Below are positions 1 through 6,579 of a stretch of DNA of 7,780 nt, piece by piece. Each line of letters starts with the position of its first letter. Positions within the stretch are counted from its first letter, which is position 1. Source of the stretch: Syntrophomonadaceae bacterium (GTDB lineage Bacteria; Bacillota_B; Syntrophomonadia; Syntrophomonadales; Syntrophomonadaceae); assembly GCA_030627145.1 (NCBI GenBank), contig DAOUSQ010000039.1, forward strand, positions 1 to 7,780, in the 5' to 3' direction. Made by a program: the position numbers and the translations under genes. The notes under the pieces are model-generated. The model was given only the letters and a program-made list of their open reading frames with translations, searched no databases and was not told the DNA's origin.

Positions 1-393
1 GTCAATCCCACTACAAACATACCACCTGACAAGACCTTTATTCGGTCCATTTCCCTTATCAATTTCCTGGTCAATAAAAATAATATCATCTCTATCAATG
101 AACTCATTTTCATATGAGGTCTCAACCATTGTAACATAAAAATCTGTTTCTACAGGATAGGTTATTTCATCAATACACCTGGAACACGTTAATTGTAGAG
201 TTGTTTTAATCTTACCATGTACTTCAAATAACTCACCTGCATTTTCGACTATCAAATCAACCTTTACAGGTTCTAGAAACTTACCTCCAAGCTCTCTTAG
301 AAATTCATCTCTGCCCGTTTCTTCAAAATAAAACTGTTCTTTTTCCTGAAGATGAAGTTTTAACCTTTTCAGGTCTATCTCTATTTTAAACAC
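1..393 (-). CDS. yceD: YceD/DUF177 family protein, partial (3' end beyond window)
   Basis: Open reading frame on the minus strand of 131 codons, running off the left edge. It begins MFKIEIDLKRLK from a GTG at 393, which fits the usual family opening (short basic amphipathic start followed by I-D-L-x-x-L-K). Residues 68-74 read LTCSRCI, the C-x-x-C pair typical of YceD (called YlbN in Bacillus). YceD is linked to 23S rRNA accumulation and normally sits directly upstream of rpmF, which would lie just outside the window. Family members are about 170 aa, so about 40 residues are missing. The start is weak: no good ribosome binding site, only GGGG abutting the GTG, and a predicted leader of about 14 nt after the promoter at 414-443. 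Beyond residue 108 the match fades. The expected I-R-E...L-P-x-K-x-L-C...C-K-G-L-C is only partly seen in this frame (PNKGL, then VCSGID) and partly in the +1 frame (LIRE, IKVLS). The family call rests on the first 108 residues. Confidence 0.75.
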   Translation of the reverse strand, partial: MFKIEIDLKRLKLHLQEKEQFYFEETGRDEFLRELGGKFLEPVKVDLIVENAGELFEVHGKIKTTLQLTCSRCIDEITYPVETDFYVTMVETSYENEFIDRDDIIFIDQEIDKGNGPNKGLVRWYVCSGID

Positions 394-413
394 CCCATAA
401 AAATACCAGATTA

Positions 414-443
414 ATTATATTATTCACTTGTTATTATTGTCAA
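414..443 (-). promoter_or_regulatory. Sigma-A type promoter for yceD
   Basis: On the minus strand a perfect TTGACA (443-438) is followed after 18 nt by a perfect TATAAT (419-414). It lies downstream of the ackA terminator and upstream of the yceD GTG at 393, so yceD is probably transcribed separately from pta-ackA. The expected start near 407 leaves only about 14 nt of leader. Confidence 0.8.
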
Positions 444-482
444 CATATGTATTATTATACAAGATTCAACTAGCCTCAAAAA

Positions 483-511
483 GAAAAAGCGGGATTTTTT
501 CCCCGCCTTTT
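483..511 (-). terminator. Intrinsic terminator after ackA
   Basis: On the minus strand GCGGG (506-502) pairs with CCCGC (493-489) across an A-rich loop and is followed directly by TTTTTCTTTTT (488-478). The hairpin begins about 19 nt after the ackA stop codon. The other side carries TTTT (508-511), so weak action in the opposite direction is possible, but no plus-strand gene ends here. Confidence 0.85.
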
Positions 512-524
512 CGAACCACCCTTA

Positions 525-1718
525 TTATTTGGCAAGCTTGTAAGTATCTCTGGCAATAACCAGCTCTTCATTGGTAGGAATAATAAATATTTTAACCTTA
601 GAACCTTCGGCAGACACATCAACCTCTTTGCCTCTAACTTTGTTTTTCTCATTATCTATTTCAATACCGAGATATTCCAGATCTTTACAGATGTTTTCAC
701 GGATATCAATAGCGTTTTCACCAACACCGGCAGTAAATACCAGACAATCACAACCATTTAATTGAGCAATATAGTTACCAATATAACCTCTCACTCTACC
801 GTAATATACGTCAAGAGCAATCTGAGCTCTTTCGTTCCCTGATGCTGCTGCTTCAAGAACGTCTCTAAGATCGTTGGATACACCAGATAATCCAAGCATA
901 CCAGATTTCTTATTGAAGTAGTTATTGGCTTCTGCTGCATCCATCCCCAGTTTATCCATAAGGAAGAAAACTATAGCAGGGTCAATGTCTCCTGACCGAG
1001 TGCCCATTACCAGACCTTCTAATGGGGTAAAGCCCATTGAGGTATCTACTACCTGGCCGTCCTTAATGGCTGCCATACTGGCACCATTGCCAAGATGCAG
1101 AGTTATTATCTTACATTCTTCAAAAGGTTTACCCAGCAGTTCTGCAGCCCGATGGGAAACATAGAAATGTGAAGTCCCATGGAAACCATATCTTCTAACC
1201 TTATAGGTTTCATATACTTCATAAGGAAGAGCATACAAAAAACCTGCAGGTTTCATAGTTTGATGGAAAGCAGTATCAAAGACTGCTACATGTGGAACGT
1301 TAGCCATTAACTCCTGACATGCTTCAATTCCCATAAGGTTTGGAGGGTTATGTAAAGGAGCAATATCAAAACAATCTTTAATAACCTTCTTCACATTATC
1401 ATCGATTATAACAGATTCAGCAAAACTTTCTCCACCATGAACAACACGATGCCCTACTGCACCAATTTCGTCCATACTCTTAACGACGCCGTACTCATCG
1501 TTTACCAGAACATCTAATACCAGCTTCATACCAGCTGTATGATCCGGTAAATCCTTCTTAATAAGCACCTCATCTTTTCCAATCGGTTCATGTTTAAGAG
1601 TCGTCCCGGGAATACCCACCCGATCGAGCAAACCTACCGCCAGAACTGATTCATCTGTCATATCCATTACCTGGTATTTGATAGATGAACTACCACAATT
1701 TACTACCAAAACCTTCAT
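525..1718 (-). CDS. ackA: Acetate kinase
   Basis: Acetate kinase of 397 aa, the usual family length. It catalyses acetyl phosphate + ADP to acetate + ATP in the cytoplasm, the ATP-yielding last step of the Pta-AckA pathway. The phosphate-binding motif VNCGSSSIK is at residues 6-14, GHRVVHGG at 89-96, FDTAFH at 147-152, YGFHGTSH at 177-184, GTRSGD at 239-244 and TNEE at 382-385. Catalytic and binding residues known from the Methanosarcina enzyme fall at the same numbers here: N7, R91, H123, D148, H180, R241 and E384. I chose the ATG at 1718 over one 9 nt upstream because the AGGAGGT at 1734-1728 abuts the upstream ATG but is 9 nt from this one, and because the protein then starts MKVLVVN as expected. 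It lies 66 nt downstream of pta with no terminator between, so the two form an operon. Confidence 0.98.
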   Translation of the reverse strand: MKVLVVNCGSSSIKYQVMDMTDESVLAVGLLDRVGIPGTTLKHEPIGKDEVLIKKDLPDHTAGMKLVLDVLVNDEYGVVKSMDEIGAVGHRVVHGGESFAESVIIDDNVKKVIKDCFDIAPLHNPPNLMGIEACQELMANVPHVAVFDTAFHQTMKPAGFLYALPYEVYETYKVRRYGFHGTSHFYVSHRAAELLGKPFEECKIITLHLGNGASMAAIKDGQVVDTSMGFTPLEGLVMGTRSGDIDPAIVFFLMDKLGMDAAEANNYFNKKSGMLGLSGVSNDLRDVLEAAASGNERAQIALDVYYGRVRGYIGNYIAQLNGCDCLVFTAGVGENAIDIRENICKDLEYLGIEIDNEKNKVRGKEVDVSAEGSKVKIFIIPTNEELVIARDTYKLAK

Positions 1719-1727
1719 TACAAACAT

Positions 1728-1735
1728 ACCTCCTC
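1728..1735 (-). promoter_or_regulatory. ackA ribosome binding site
   Basis: GAGGAGGT on the minus strand, a near-perfect Shine-Dalgarno. Its spacing of 9 nt to the ATG at 1718, and zero to the ATG at 1727, decides the start of ackA. Confidence 0.85.
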
Positions 1736-1784
1736 AAAATTTTAACAATTCAGACATAAGAGTATATATTTCCCCTCAACCTGC

Positions 1785-2777
1785 TTATGCTTTTACTGCT
1801 GTTAAAGCTACAACATTAACTACGTCTTCTACGCTACAGCCTCTGGAAAGATCGTTAACCGGTTTGGCAATTCCCTGCAATATCGGTCCTATAGCTTCTG
1901 CCTTAGCTGTTCTTTGAACGAGTTTATAGCCAATGTTTCCAGCTTGAATATCGGGGAATATTAATACATTACAATCACCTGCTACAGGGCTGCCCGGTGC
2001 TTTAGAAGAACCAACCTTAGGTACTATAGCAGCATCTAATTGGAATTCCCCATCAACCTTCAGTTCTGGGAATCTTTCTTTGGCAATATTGGTAGCCTCT
2101 ACAACCTTATCCACTAATTCATGACTGGCACTACCTTTGGTAGAAAAAGAAAGCATCCCCACCTTGGGATCGCTCATTCCACATACATCAACTGCTGTAC
2201 CTACCGATGCTTTTGCAAATTCAGCCATTTCATCTGCACTGGGATTGATAGTTACTGCACAGTCAGCAAAGACAAAGGTACCATTATCACCAAATTCACA
2301 GTTAGGAACAATCATAATAAAGGCACCCGAAACAGCAGATATCCCAGGAGCAGTCTTTATAATCTGCAGTGCCGGTCTCAATACATTACCTGTAGTATTC
2401 TCAGCACCTGCTACTTCACCATCAGCTTTGTCCATTTTCACCATCATTGAAGCAAAAAACAGGGGATCTAACATTGTAGCCTTCGCTTTGTCCAGATCAA
2501 CCCCTTTGGCTTTACGCATTTCATAAAAAGCCTGTACAAAATCATCAAAATATGGAGCTTTAACCGGATTAATAATCTCGGCTCCTGAGATATCTGCACC
2601 GATCTTAGCTGCTATTCCTTTGATTTCGCTCTCATCACCCAGGAGAATGGGATTGGCTATCTTATTATCAACTATTCCCTTGATAGCCTGAAGTGTCCTT
2701 TCCTCTGTTCCTTCAGGAAGAACAATGGTATTGCCTTTCTTTGCGGCCTTCTCCCTAATTTCTGCTAACAAACTCAT
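1785..2777 (-). CDS. pta: Phosphate acetyltransferase (phosphotransacetylase)
   Basis: Protein of 330 aa, the length of the short single-domain Pta that lacks the N-terminal DRTGG/AAA-like regions of the E. coli enzyme. It catalyses acetyl-CoA + phosphate to acetyl phosphate + CoA, supplying AckA encoded just downstream. The N-terminus (MSLLAEIREKAAKK, then IVLPEGTEERTL) is typical. The conserved middle has DGEVAGAENTTGNVLRPALQ around residues 120-140. The C-terminal PVNDLSRGC contains the Ser-Arg pair (S311, R312) matching the catalytic S309/R310 of the Methanosarcina enzyme. GGGAGGG at 2790-2784 lies 6 nt before the ATG. Pta is the first gene of the pta-ackA operon and is divergent from tmcAL, whose start is 125 bp away. 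No truncation or frameshift is seen. Confidence 0.97.
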   Translation of the reverse strand: MSLLAEIREKAAKKGNTIVLPEGTEERTLQAIKGIVDNKIANPILLGDESEIKGIAAKIGADISGAEIINPVKAPYFDDFVQAFYEMRKAKGVDLDKAKATMLDPLFFASMMVKMDKADGEVAGAENTTGNVLRPALQIIKTAPGISAVSGAFIMIVPNCEFGDNGTFVFADCAVTINPSADEMAEFAKASVGTAVDVCGMSDPKVGMLSFSTKGSASHELVDKVVEATNIAKERFPELKVDGEFQLDAAIVPKVGSSKAPGSPVAGDCNVLIFPDIQAGNIGYKLVQRTAKAEAIGPILQGIAKPVNDLSRGCSVEDVVNVVALTAVKA

Positions 2778-2828
2778 CCTTTTCCCTCCCTAATTCTACT
2801 GATTGTTTGAAAACAAATTCCTTCGTTA

Positions 2829-2837
2829 ATTTTAGCA
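2829..2837 (-). promoter_or_regulatory. Possible extended -10 promoter element for pta-ackA
   Basis: On the minus strand TGCTAAAAT (2837-2829) resembles an extended -10 (TGnTATAAT), placed about 50 nt upstream of the pta start. A usable -35 is not clear; the best is TTTACC at 2860-2855 with an over-long 20-nt spacer. A short perfect inverted repeat, TTGTTT-ga-AAACAA at 2803-2816, lies between this element and the ribosome binding site and could be an operator. Both are weak. Confidence 0.3.
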
Positions 2838-2886
2838 TAAGTAAAGAAAATAGTGGTAAAATTTATAGTACTACAAATAAGCACGC

Positions 2887-2892
2887 AAGGAG
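2887..2892 (+). promoter_or_regulatory. tmcAL ribosome binding site
   Basis: AAGGAG 10 nt before the ATG at 2903. This and the conserved N-terminus that follows set the start of tmcAL and exclude an in-frame ATG at 2807. Confidence 0.8.
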
Positions 2893-2902
2893 TATTTATT
2901 AT

Positions 2903-4156
2903 ATGTCTGTTCTCGGTATAGTAGCTGAATATAATCCTTTTCATAATGGTCACAAACACCTTATTGAAGAGGCTAATAAAACAGACAATTTTTCAGCAAC
3001 TATATGTGTTATGAGTGGCAATTTCCTACAACGAGGTGAACCTGCCCTCTGTGATAAATGGTCCCGGGCTGAAATGGCTCTAAGCTGTGGGGCAGACCTG
3101 GTTATCGAACTACCATTTTTTTCTTCCGCAAGAAGTGCCTATTACTTCGCCCGAGGGGCTCTACAACTCCTATATAGAACCGGTGTAGTAACTCACCTGG
3201 CCTTTGGCAGTGAAAGCGACAACATTCACATACTGAAAACCATAGCCGGCATAATTGCCAGTGAACCTGCTCCTTATAAATCTGCTTTAAAATACCATCT
3301 CACCCAGGGATTAAGTTTTCCTCTTGCCCGTTCCAGGTCAATTCAGCAATTCATAGATAGTAATACAGAGGAATTACAGAACATTTTACTGGGTCCTAAT
3401 AACATTCTAGCTATCGAATACCTTCGGGTTATTGAAGAAAACAAACTTCCTTTAATTCCTATTTCTATTAAACGCCAGGGTTCCCCCTATCACAGCACTG
3501 AACTTTCCCATTTTGCCAGTGCAACCGCTATTCGTAATGCTATAATTAATGGTTGCACAACAGAGGAACTGGCAAAATTTATACCGCCCAGCAGCATAAA
3601 TATCCTTACGAGAGAAATAAACCTCGGTCGTTCCCCTGTATTACCTGATTCCCTTGAGCAAGCAATACTGGTAAAGCTACGCACTACTTCTGTTAGTGAC
3701 CTTAGAGATATATATGAAATTTCTGAAGGCCTGGAGCATCGTTTTAAAGAAGCAGCAAATTCCTGTGGTACCCTTTCTGAACTCAGACAAAATATCAAGT
3801 CCAAACGATACAGTCTAACACGTATTAACCGGACATTGTTATATTTACTTTTTAATCTTTCAAAAAACAAGGTATGCTTATTTGATCAGTACGGACCACT
3901 ATACTTACATATATTAGGATTTTCGGCAAAAGGTCGAAAAATCCTTCAAAAAATAAAAATAAAATCACATATCGAAATATTTAACCGTGGTAGTAATATG
4001 AAAAAAGCTTATGATAGAGAAAAAGATAATGTGATGGGTCAGATGATAGGCCTTGATGTCCATACAACAGATGCATATAATCTCTTATTCCCCAATCCTG
4101 CTGCCAGGAGAGGTGGAACTGATTTTACAACGTCTCCTATTATATTTAGTGAATAG
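2903..4156 (+). CDS. tmcAL: tRNA(Met) cytidine acetate ligase TmcAL (YlbM family)
   Basis: Protein of 417 aa, a usual length for this family. TmcAL makes N4-acetylcytidine at the wobble position (C34) of elongator tRNA-Met, using acetate and ATP through an acetyl-adenylate. It is unrelated to the acetyl-CoA enzyme TmcA. The N-terminus is a nucleotidyltransferase fold: GIVAEYNPFHNGH at residues 5-17 holds the H-x-G-H signature. Other family motifs are MSGNFLQRGEPA (37-48), FGSES (101-105), GPNNILAIEYL (164-174), KRQGSPYHS (190-198) and ASATAIR (205-211). The start at 2903 is set by AAGGAG and by alignment of the first motif to the N-terminus. The gene is divergent from pta and ends in its own terminator. 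Its final codons (AGT GAA TAG) run into a period-7 repeat that supplies the stop codon. The name is a family assignment; activity was not shown here. Confidence 0.95.
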   Translation: MSVLGIVAEYNPFHNGHKHLIEEANKTDNFSATICVMSGNFLQRGEPALCDKWSRAEMALSCGADLVIELPFFSSARSAYYFARGALQLLYRTGVVTHLAFGSESDNIHILKTIAGIIASEPAPYKSALKYHLTQGLSFPLARSRSIQQFIDSNTEELQNILLGPNNILAIEYLRVIEENKLPLIPISIKRQGSPYHSTELSHFASATAIRNAIINGCTTEELAKFIPPSSINILTREINLGRSPVLPDSLEQAILVKLRTTSVSDLRDIYEISEGLEHRFKEAANSCGTLSELRQNIKSKRYSLTRINRTLLYLLFNLSKNKVCLFDQYGPLYLHILGFSAKGRKILQKIKIKSHIEIFNRGSNMKKAYDREKDNVMGQMIGLDVHTTDAYNLLFPNPAARRGGTDFTTSPIIFSE

Positions 4157-4179
4157 TTAATAGAGAATAGAGAATAATT
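4152..4179 (+). repeat. Heptad tandem repeat at the tmcAL 3' end
   Basis: Four consecutive 7-mers: AATAGTT, AATAGAG, AATAGAG, AATAATT. The first unit contains the TAG stop codon of tmcAL. The two central copies are identical. Confidence 0.7.
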
Positions 4180-4183
4180 ATCG

Positions 4184-4209
4184 AAAGGGAAACTGTCGTT
4201 TCCCTTTTT
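4184..4209 (+). terminator. Intrinsic terminator after tmcAL
   Basis: A perfect 10-bp stem, AAAGGGAAAC (4184-4193) with GTTTCCCTTT (4198-4207), closes a TGTC tetraloop and runs into a T tract ending at 4209. It lies 27 nt after the tmcAL stop. Read on the minus strand the hairpin is followed by only TTT then CG, so it is at best a weak terminator for the convergent patatin gene. Confidence 0.92.
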
Positions 4210-4330
4210 ATTAATATACTAAGTAACCCCGACAATCTTCCCAAAATGAAAAGAAAATATTAACAGTAAGAGATACCAAGCTAAGATATGATAATATTTC
4301 ATGTAATGCACTGGTTGTTAACTCTCCCTT

Positions 4331-4351
4331 CTTACGTCTTATGTCTTACCA
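4331..4351 (-). repeat. Heptad tandem repeat at the patatin-gene 3' end
   Basis: Three 7-mers on the plus strand: CTTACGT, CTTATGT, CTTACCA. Read on the minus strand they are TGGTAAG, ACATAAG, ACGTAAG, and the TAA of the middle unit is the stop codon of the patatin-like gene. Confidence 0.6.
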
Positions 4352-5124
4352 TTTATTTTATGTATAATTTCATCAAGCTTCTTCTCAGTCGCGAGTCTTC
4401 CTATATCTACAAGTTCCCTGGATTTTTCAAAATCTCGTGGTGAAAAATTGCCAACTTCTGGCTGTATTAATATTTCTGCCTGGTCTTTTATTAAATCAAA
4501 TTGCTGTCTTTGCATAATATCGAGTGAAGTCATAATGACATCAAGAGTATTATTTATAGTGACTTTTTTACCTGAACAAAAGGTTACGTCTACCGCAATT
4601 ATAACATCAGCTTTCTTAATTCTGGCTACTTCTATAGGCAGACGATCTATGACTGCACCATCTACTAAAACCATTTCATTTCTTTTTACTGGCCTGAAGA
4701 TTCCAGGAATTGAAATACTTGCTCTAATGGCTTCGGCAACTTGACCTTCTTCTAGAATTATTCTTTGTCCAGATATAAGGTCAGTAGCAACTACACTCAA
4801 AGGTATATTAATATCTTTAAACATTTTATTCCTGGTTAAAAGGTTAAGCAGGGTATTAATTTTTTTATCTGCAATAAAACCCATACGGGGTACTTGTATA
4901 TCAAAAAAAATACTGGTATCCATATATTCAATCATCTTATCCAGCATTTTTAGATCAGTACCACAGGAATAAATACCCCCTATCATAGCCCCCATACTAC
5001 AACCTACAATTAAATCAACTGGGATGTTATTCTCATTTAATACCTGCAGCACCCCGATATGAGCCAGACCTCGTGCACTTCCAGCACCAAGTACAAGCGC
5101 AATTTTTTTAGCCTGTTTTGGCAT
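4339..5124 (-). CDS. Patatin-like phospholipase family protein (YlbK/RssA/NTE type)
   Basis: Protein of 261 aa with a complete bacterial patatin-like serine hydrolase domain, expected to hydrolyse ester bonds of lipids. The oxyanion-hole loop GAGSARG is at residues 13-19. The nucleophile elbow GCSMG is at 41-45 with Ser43, and VDGAV at 154-158 carries Asp155, so the Ser-Asp dyad is intact. A conserved IRASISIPGIFRPV stretch (133-146) precedes it. There is no signal peptide and no membrane segment, so it is probably cytoplasmic. In Bacillus the equivalent gene ylbK lies beside ylbJ, as here; its physiological substrate is unknown. I chose the ATG at 5124 because AGGAG at 5137-5133 is 8 nt upstream; the in-frame GTG at 5133 overlaps that site. 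The last residues (GKT, stop) are encoded by a heptad repeat. It is divergent from ylbJ and convergent with tmcAL. Confidence 0.92.
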   Translation of the reverse strand: MPKQAKKIALVLGAGSARGLAHIGVLQVLNENNIPVDLIVGCSMGAMIGGIYSCGTDLKMLDKMIEYMDTSIFFDIQVPRMGFIADKKINTLLNLLTRNKMFKDINIPLSVVATDLISGQRIILEEGQVAEAIRASISIPGIFRPVKRNEMVLVDGAVIDRLPIEVARIKKADVIIAVDVTFCSGKKVTINNTLDVIMTSLDIMQRQQFDLIKDQAEILIQPEVGNFSPRDFEKSRELVDIGRLATEKKLDEIIHKINGKT

Positions 5125-5400
5125 ATCTATCACTCCTGATTATTTCTTCGTGAACCAAATAAATTTTCGTAACCTATTACAATATCACTTTGCTGGACAG
5201 CTTTTACTTCCCGACATTATTCATAACTCTTCTAAAAGTAGTATTTATTATCATATACATTATATTAAATCAGATTATGTATCCCTAATCAAAATTCCAA
5301 TTAGAGCTAATAATTAGTAAATAAATGTTTTTATAATTCCTTATGTTAAACATTGCTTTCAAGTGCGAAAATCGTAATATTAAACAGTGGAGTTGTTCAG
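5125..5400. other. Divergent AT-rich intergenic region, patatin gene / ylbJ
   Basis: A non-coding region of 276 bp that must hold the promoters of both divergent genes. I find no convincing -35/-10 pair for either. A near-perfect direct repeat, TTCGTGAACC (5147-5156) and TTCGTAACC (5166-5174), spaced 19 nt apart, lies just upstream of the patatin ribosome binding site. It could bind a regulator, but this is only suggestive. Confidence 0.4.
5387..5392 (+). promoter_or_regulatory. ylbJ ribosome binding site
   Basis: GTGGAG, 8 nt before the ATG at 5401. This supports that start over an in-frame TTG at 5353, which has no such site. Confidence 0.6.
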
Positions 5401-6579
5401 ATGAAGCGATATTCTAACCTCTTTTTTCTTATTATAATATTATTTTTAACTGCCTTCATGATAATTAATCCACAGGAAACGGTAAAAGCATCTGCAAGTG
5501 GCCTAAAACTATGGTTTTCAGTCTTAGTTCCAGCTTTACTTCCTTTCTTCATTGTAAGCGAGTTAATGGTAAACCTAGGATTTGTAAATTTTCTCGGAGT
5601 AGTTCTGGAACCAGTAATGCGACCTCTTTTTAATTTACCCGGGTGCAGTTCTCTGGTAATAGCAATGGGTTTTACCTCGGGTTTTCCTGTAGGAGCAATT
5701 CTGAGTCGAAAATTATATGAGGAAAATTTACTTACTGCAAATGAAGCAGAGCGCCTGGTATCCTTTACTAATAATTCAAGTCCATTATTTATTCTTGGAG
5801 CAGTTGGTGTTGGAATGTTTGGATCTCCAGCCCTTGGGTACCTTTTAGCTGTATCTCATTATCTATCCAACCTGCTGGTAGGTGTATTATGGAGGTTTAA
5901 AGCAGTTGAATCCTCTTCATTTATTAAACAATCTCAGGGACTATTGCAGAAAGGTTTTGCATCTCTTATAGAGGCTCAAGGTACCAATGACAAAAGTATT
6001 GGTACCTTGATATCTGATGCAATAAAAAATAGCCTGAATAATATTTTGGCTATTTCTGGTTTTATTGTCATTTTTTCTATAATTACCCGAATGTTTACTG
6101 TATGGGGTCTAATGGATGTGCTGGCTGAATCATTAGTAAATCTTTTTTCAAATTTTAATATATCTTATCAACTAGCATACGGATTGGGAATGGGAATTTT
6201 TGAAATTACTATAGGTGCTAATACAGTAACTTTATCTTCACAAGCACAAATACTTCATCAATTAATCGCAGTAAGTTTAATAATGGCTTTTAGTGGTTTT
6301 TCAGTAATTGCTCAAGTAATGAGCGTTATGGCAGGTACACCCGTTAGACTATCATTCTACCTTCTATCACGTTTCATACAGATGATACTGTCTGTTATCA
6401 TAACTTACACAGGCTACTACCTTTTTATTGTACCCATTCATCCAGTTACTTCATTTGCTGTACCTTACTATAAACTTATGTATTCGTTTGATGCCTGGAG
6501 TGTATCTCTATATTGTCTCGTAACTGCTCTGGTAATAATTATAATAATGATATTTTTTAGTCTTTTTTGTGAAAATTAA
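5401..6579 (+). CDS. ylbJ: YlbJ/SpoVV-like sporulation integral membrane protein
   Basis: Polytopic membrane protein of 392 aa with nucleoside-recognition (Gate) type domains. The first hydrophobic segment is near residues 6-22. Further segments follow, with signature loops GFTSGFPVGA (90-99) and FTNNSSPLFILG (122-133). A polar loop (about 160-210) then precedes a second membrane half (about 215 to the end) with GIFEITIGANTVTLSS. In Bacillus subtilis the orthologue SpoVV acts in the mother cell and is needed to move dipicolinic acid towards the forespore, so the gene suggests an endospore former. This is inference, as Gate-family proteins also occur in non-sporulating lineages. Start: ATG at 5401 with GTGGAG 8 nt upstream. 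The stop TAA shares the bases TTAA with the stop of the convergent 155-aa gene. A perfect 13-bp inverted repeat lies in the polar-loop codons (5976-6010). Confidence 0.88.
   Translation: MKRYSNLFFLIIILFLTAFMIINPQETVKASASGLKLWFSVLVPALLPFFIVSELMVNLGFVNFLGVVLEPVMRPLFNLPGCSSLVIAMGFTSGFPVGAILSRKLYEENLLTANEAERLVSFTNNSSPLFILGAVGVGMFGSPALGYLLAVSHYLSNLLVGVLWRFKAVESSSFIKQSQGLLQKGFASLIEAQGTNDKSIGTLISDAIKNSLNNILAISGFIVIFSIITRMFTVWGLMDVLAESLVNLFSNFNISYQLAYGLGMGIFEITIGANTVTLSSQAQILHQLIAVSLIMAFSGFSVIAQVMSVMAGTPVRLSFYLLSRFIQMILSVIITYTGYYLFIVPIHPVTSFAVPYYKLMYSFDAWSVSLYCLVTALVIIIIMIFFSLFCEN
5976..6010. repeat. Perfect 13-bp inverted repeat inside ylbJ
   Basis: TCAAGGTACCAAT (5976-5988) and ATTGGTACCTTGA (5998-6010) are exact reverse complements separated by a 9-nt loop (GACAAAAGT). 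The arms encode parts of AQGTN and IGTLI in the polar loop between the two membrane halves of YlbJ. No T tract follows, so it is not an intrinsic terminator. Confidence 0.9.

Noticed and set aside
571..2526. Several plus-strand reading frames opposite ackA and pta
   Set aside because: They are antisense shadows of two certain genes, without ribosome binding sites or recognisable domains.
2807..2902. In-frame upstream extension of tmcAL from an ATG at 2807
   Set aside because: It would add 32 unconserved residues before the N-terminal GIVAEYNPFHNGH motif. The good ribosome binding site at 2887-2892 serves the ATG at 2903.
2774..2959. Minus-strand reading frame of 61 codons that ends in ATGA overlap with pta
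   Set aside because: It runs antisense through the tmcAL start and its ribosome binding site. It has no ribosome binding site or recognisable protein of its own, and the pta Shine-Dalgarno lies inside it as expected for a leader.
3916..3945. Hairpin AGGATTTTCG / CGAAAAATCCT inside tmcAL
   Set aside because: It is imperfect (one bulged A), A/T-rich and lies in well-conserved-looking coding sequence. It has no T tract, so there is little reason to give it a function.
5254..5261. TATACATT resembling a sigma-E -10 box upstream of ylbJ
   Set aside because: No matching -35 element lies at the required distance, and the region is so AT-rich that such a match is expected by chance.
5353..5380. TTGCTT (5353-5358) with TAATAT (5375-5380), spacer 16 nt, as a ylbJ promoter
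   Set aside because: The hexamers match the consensus poorly, and the implied transcript would start at the ribosome binding site.
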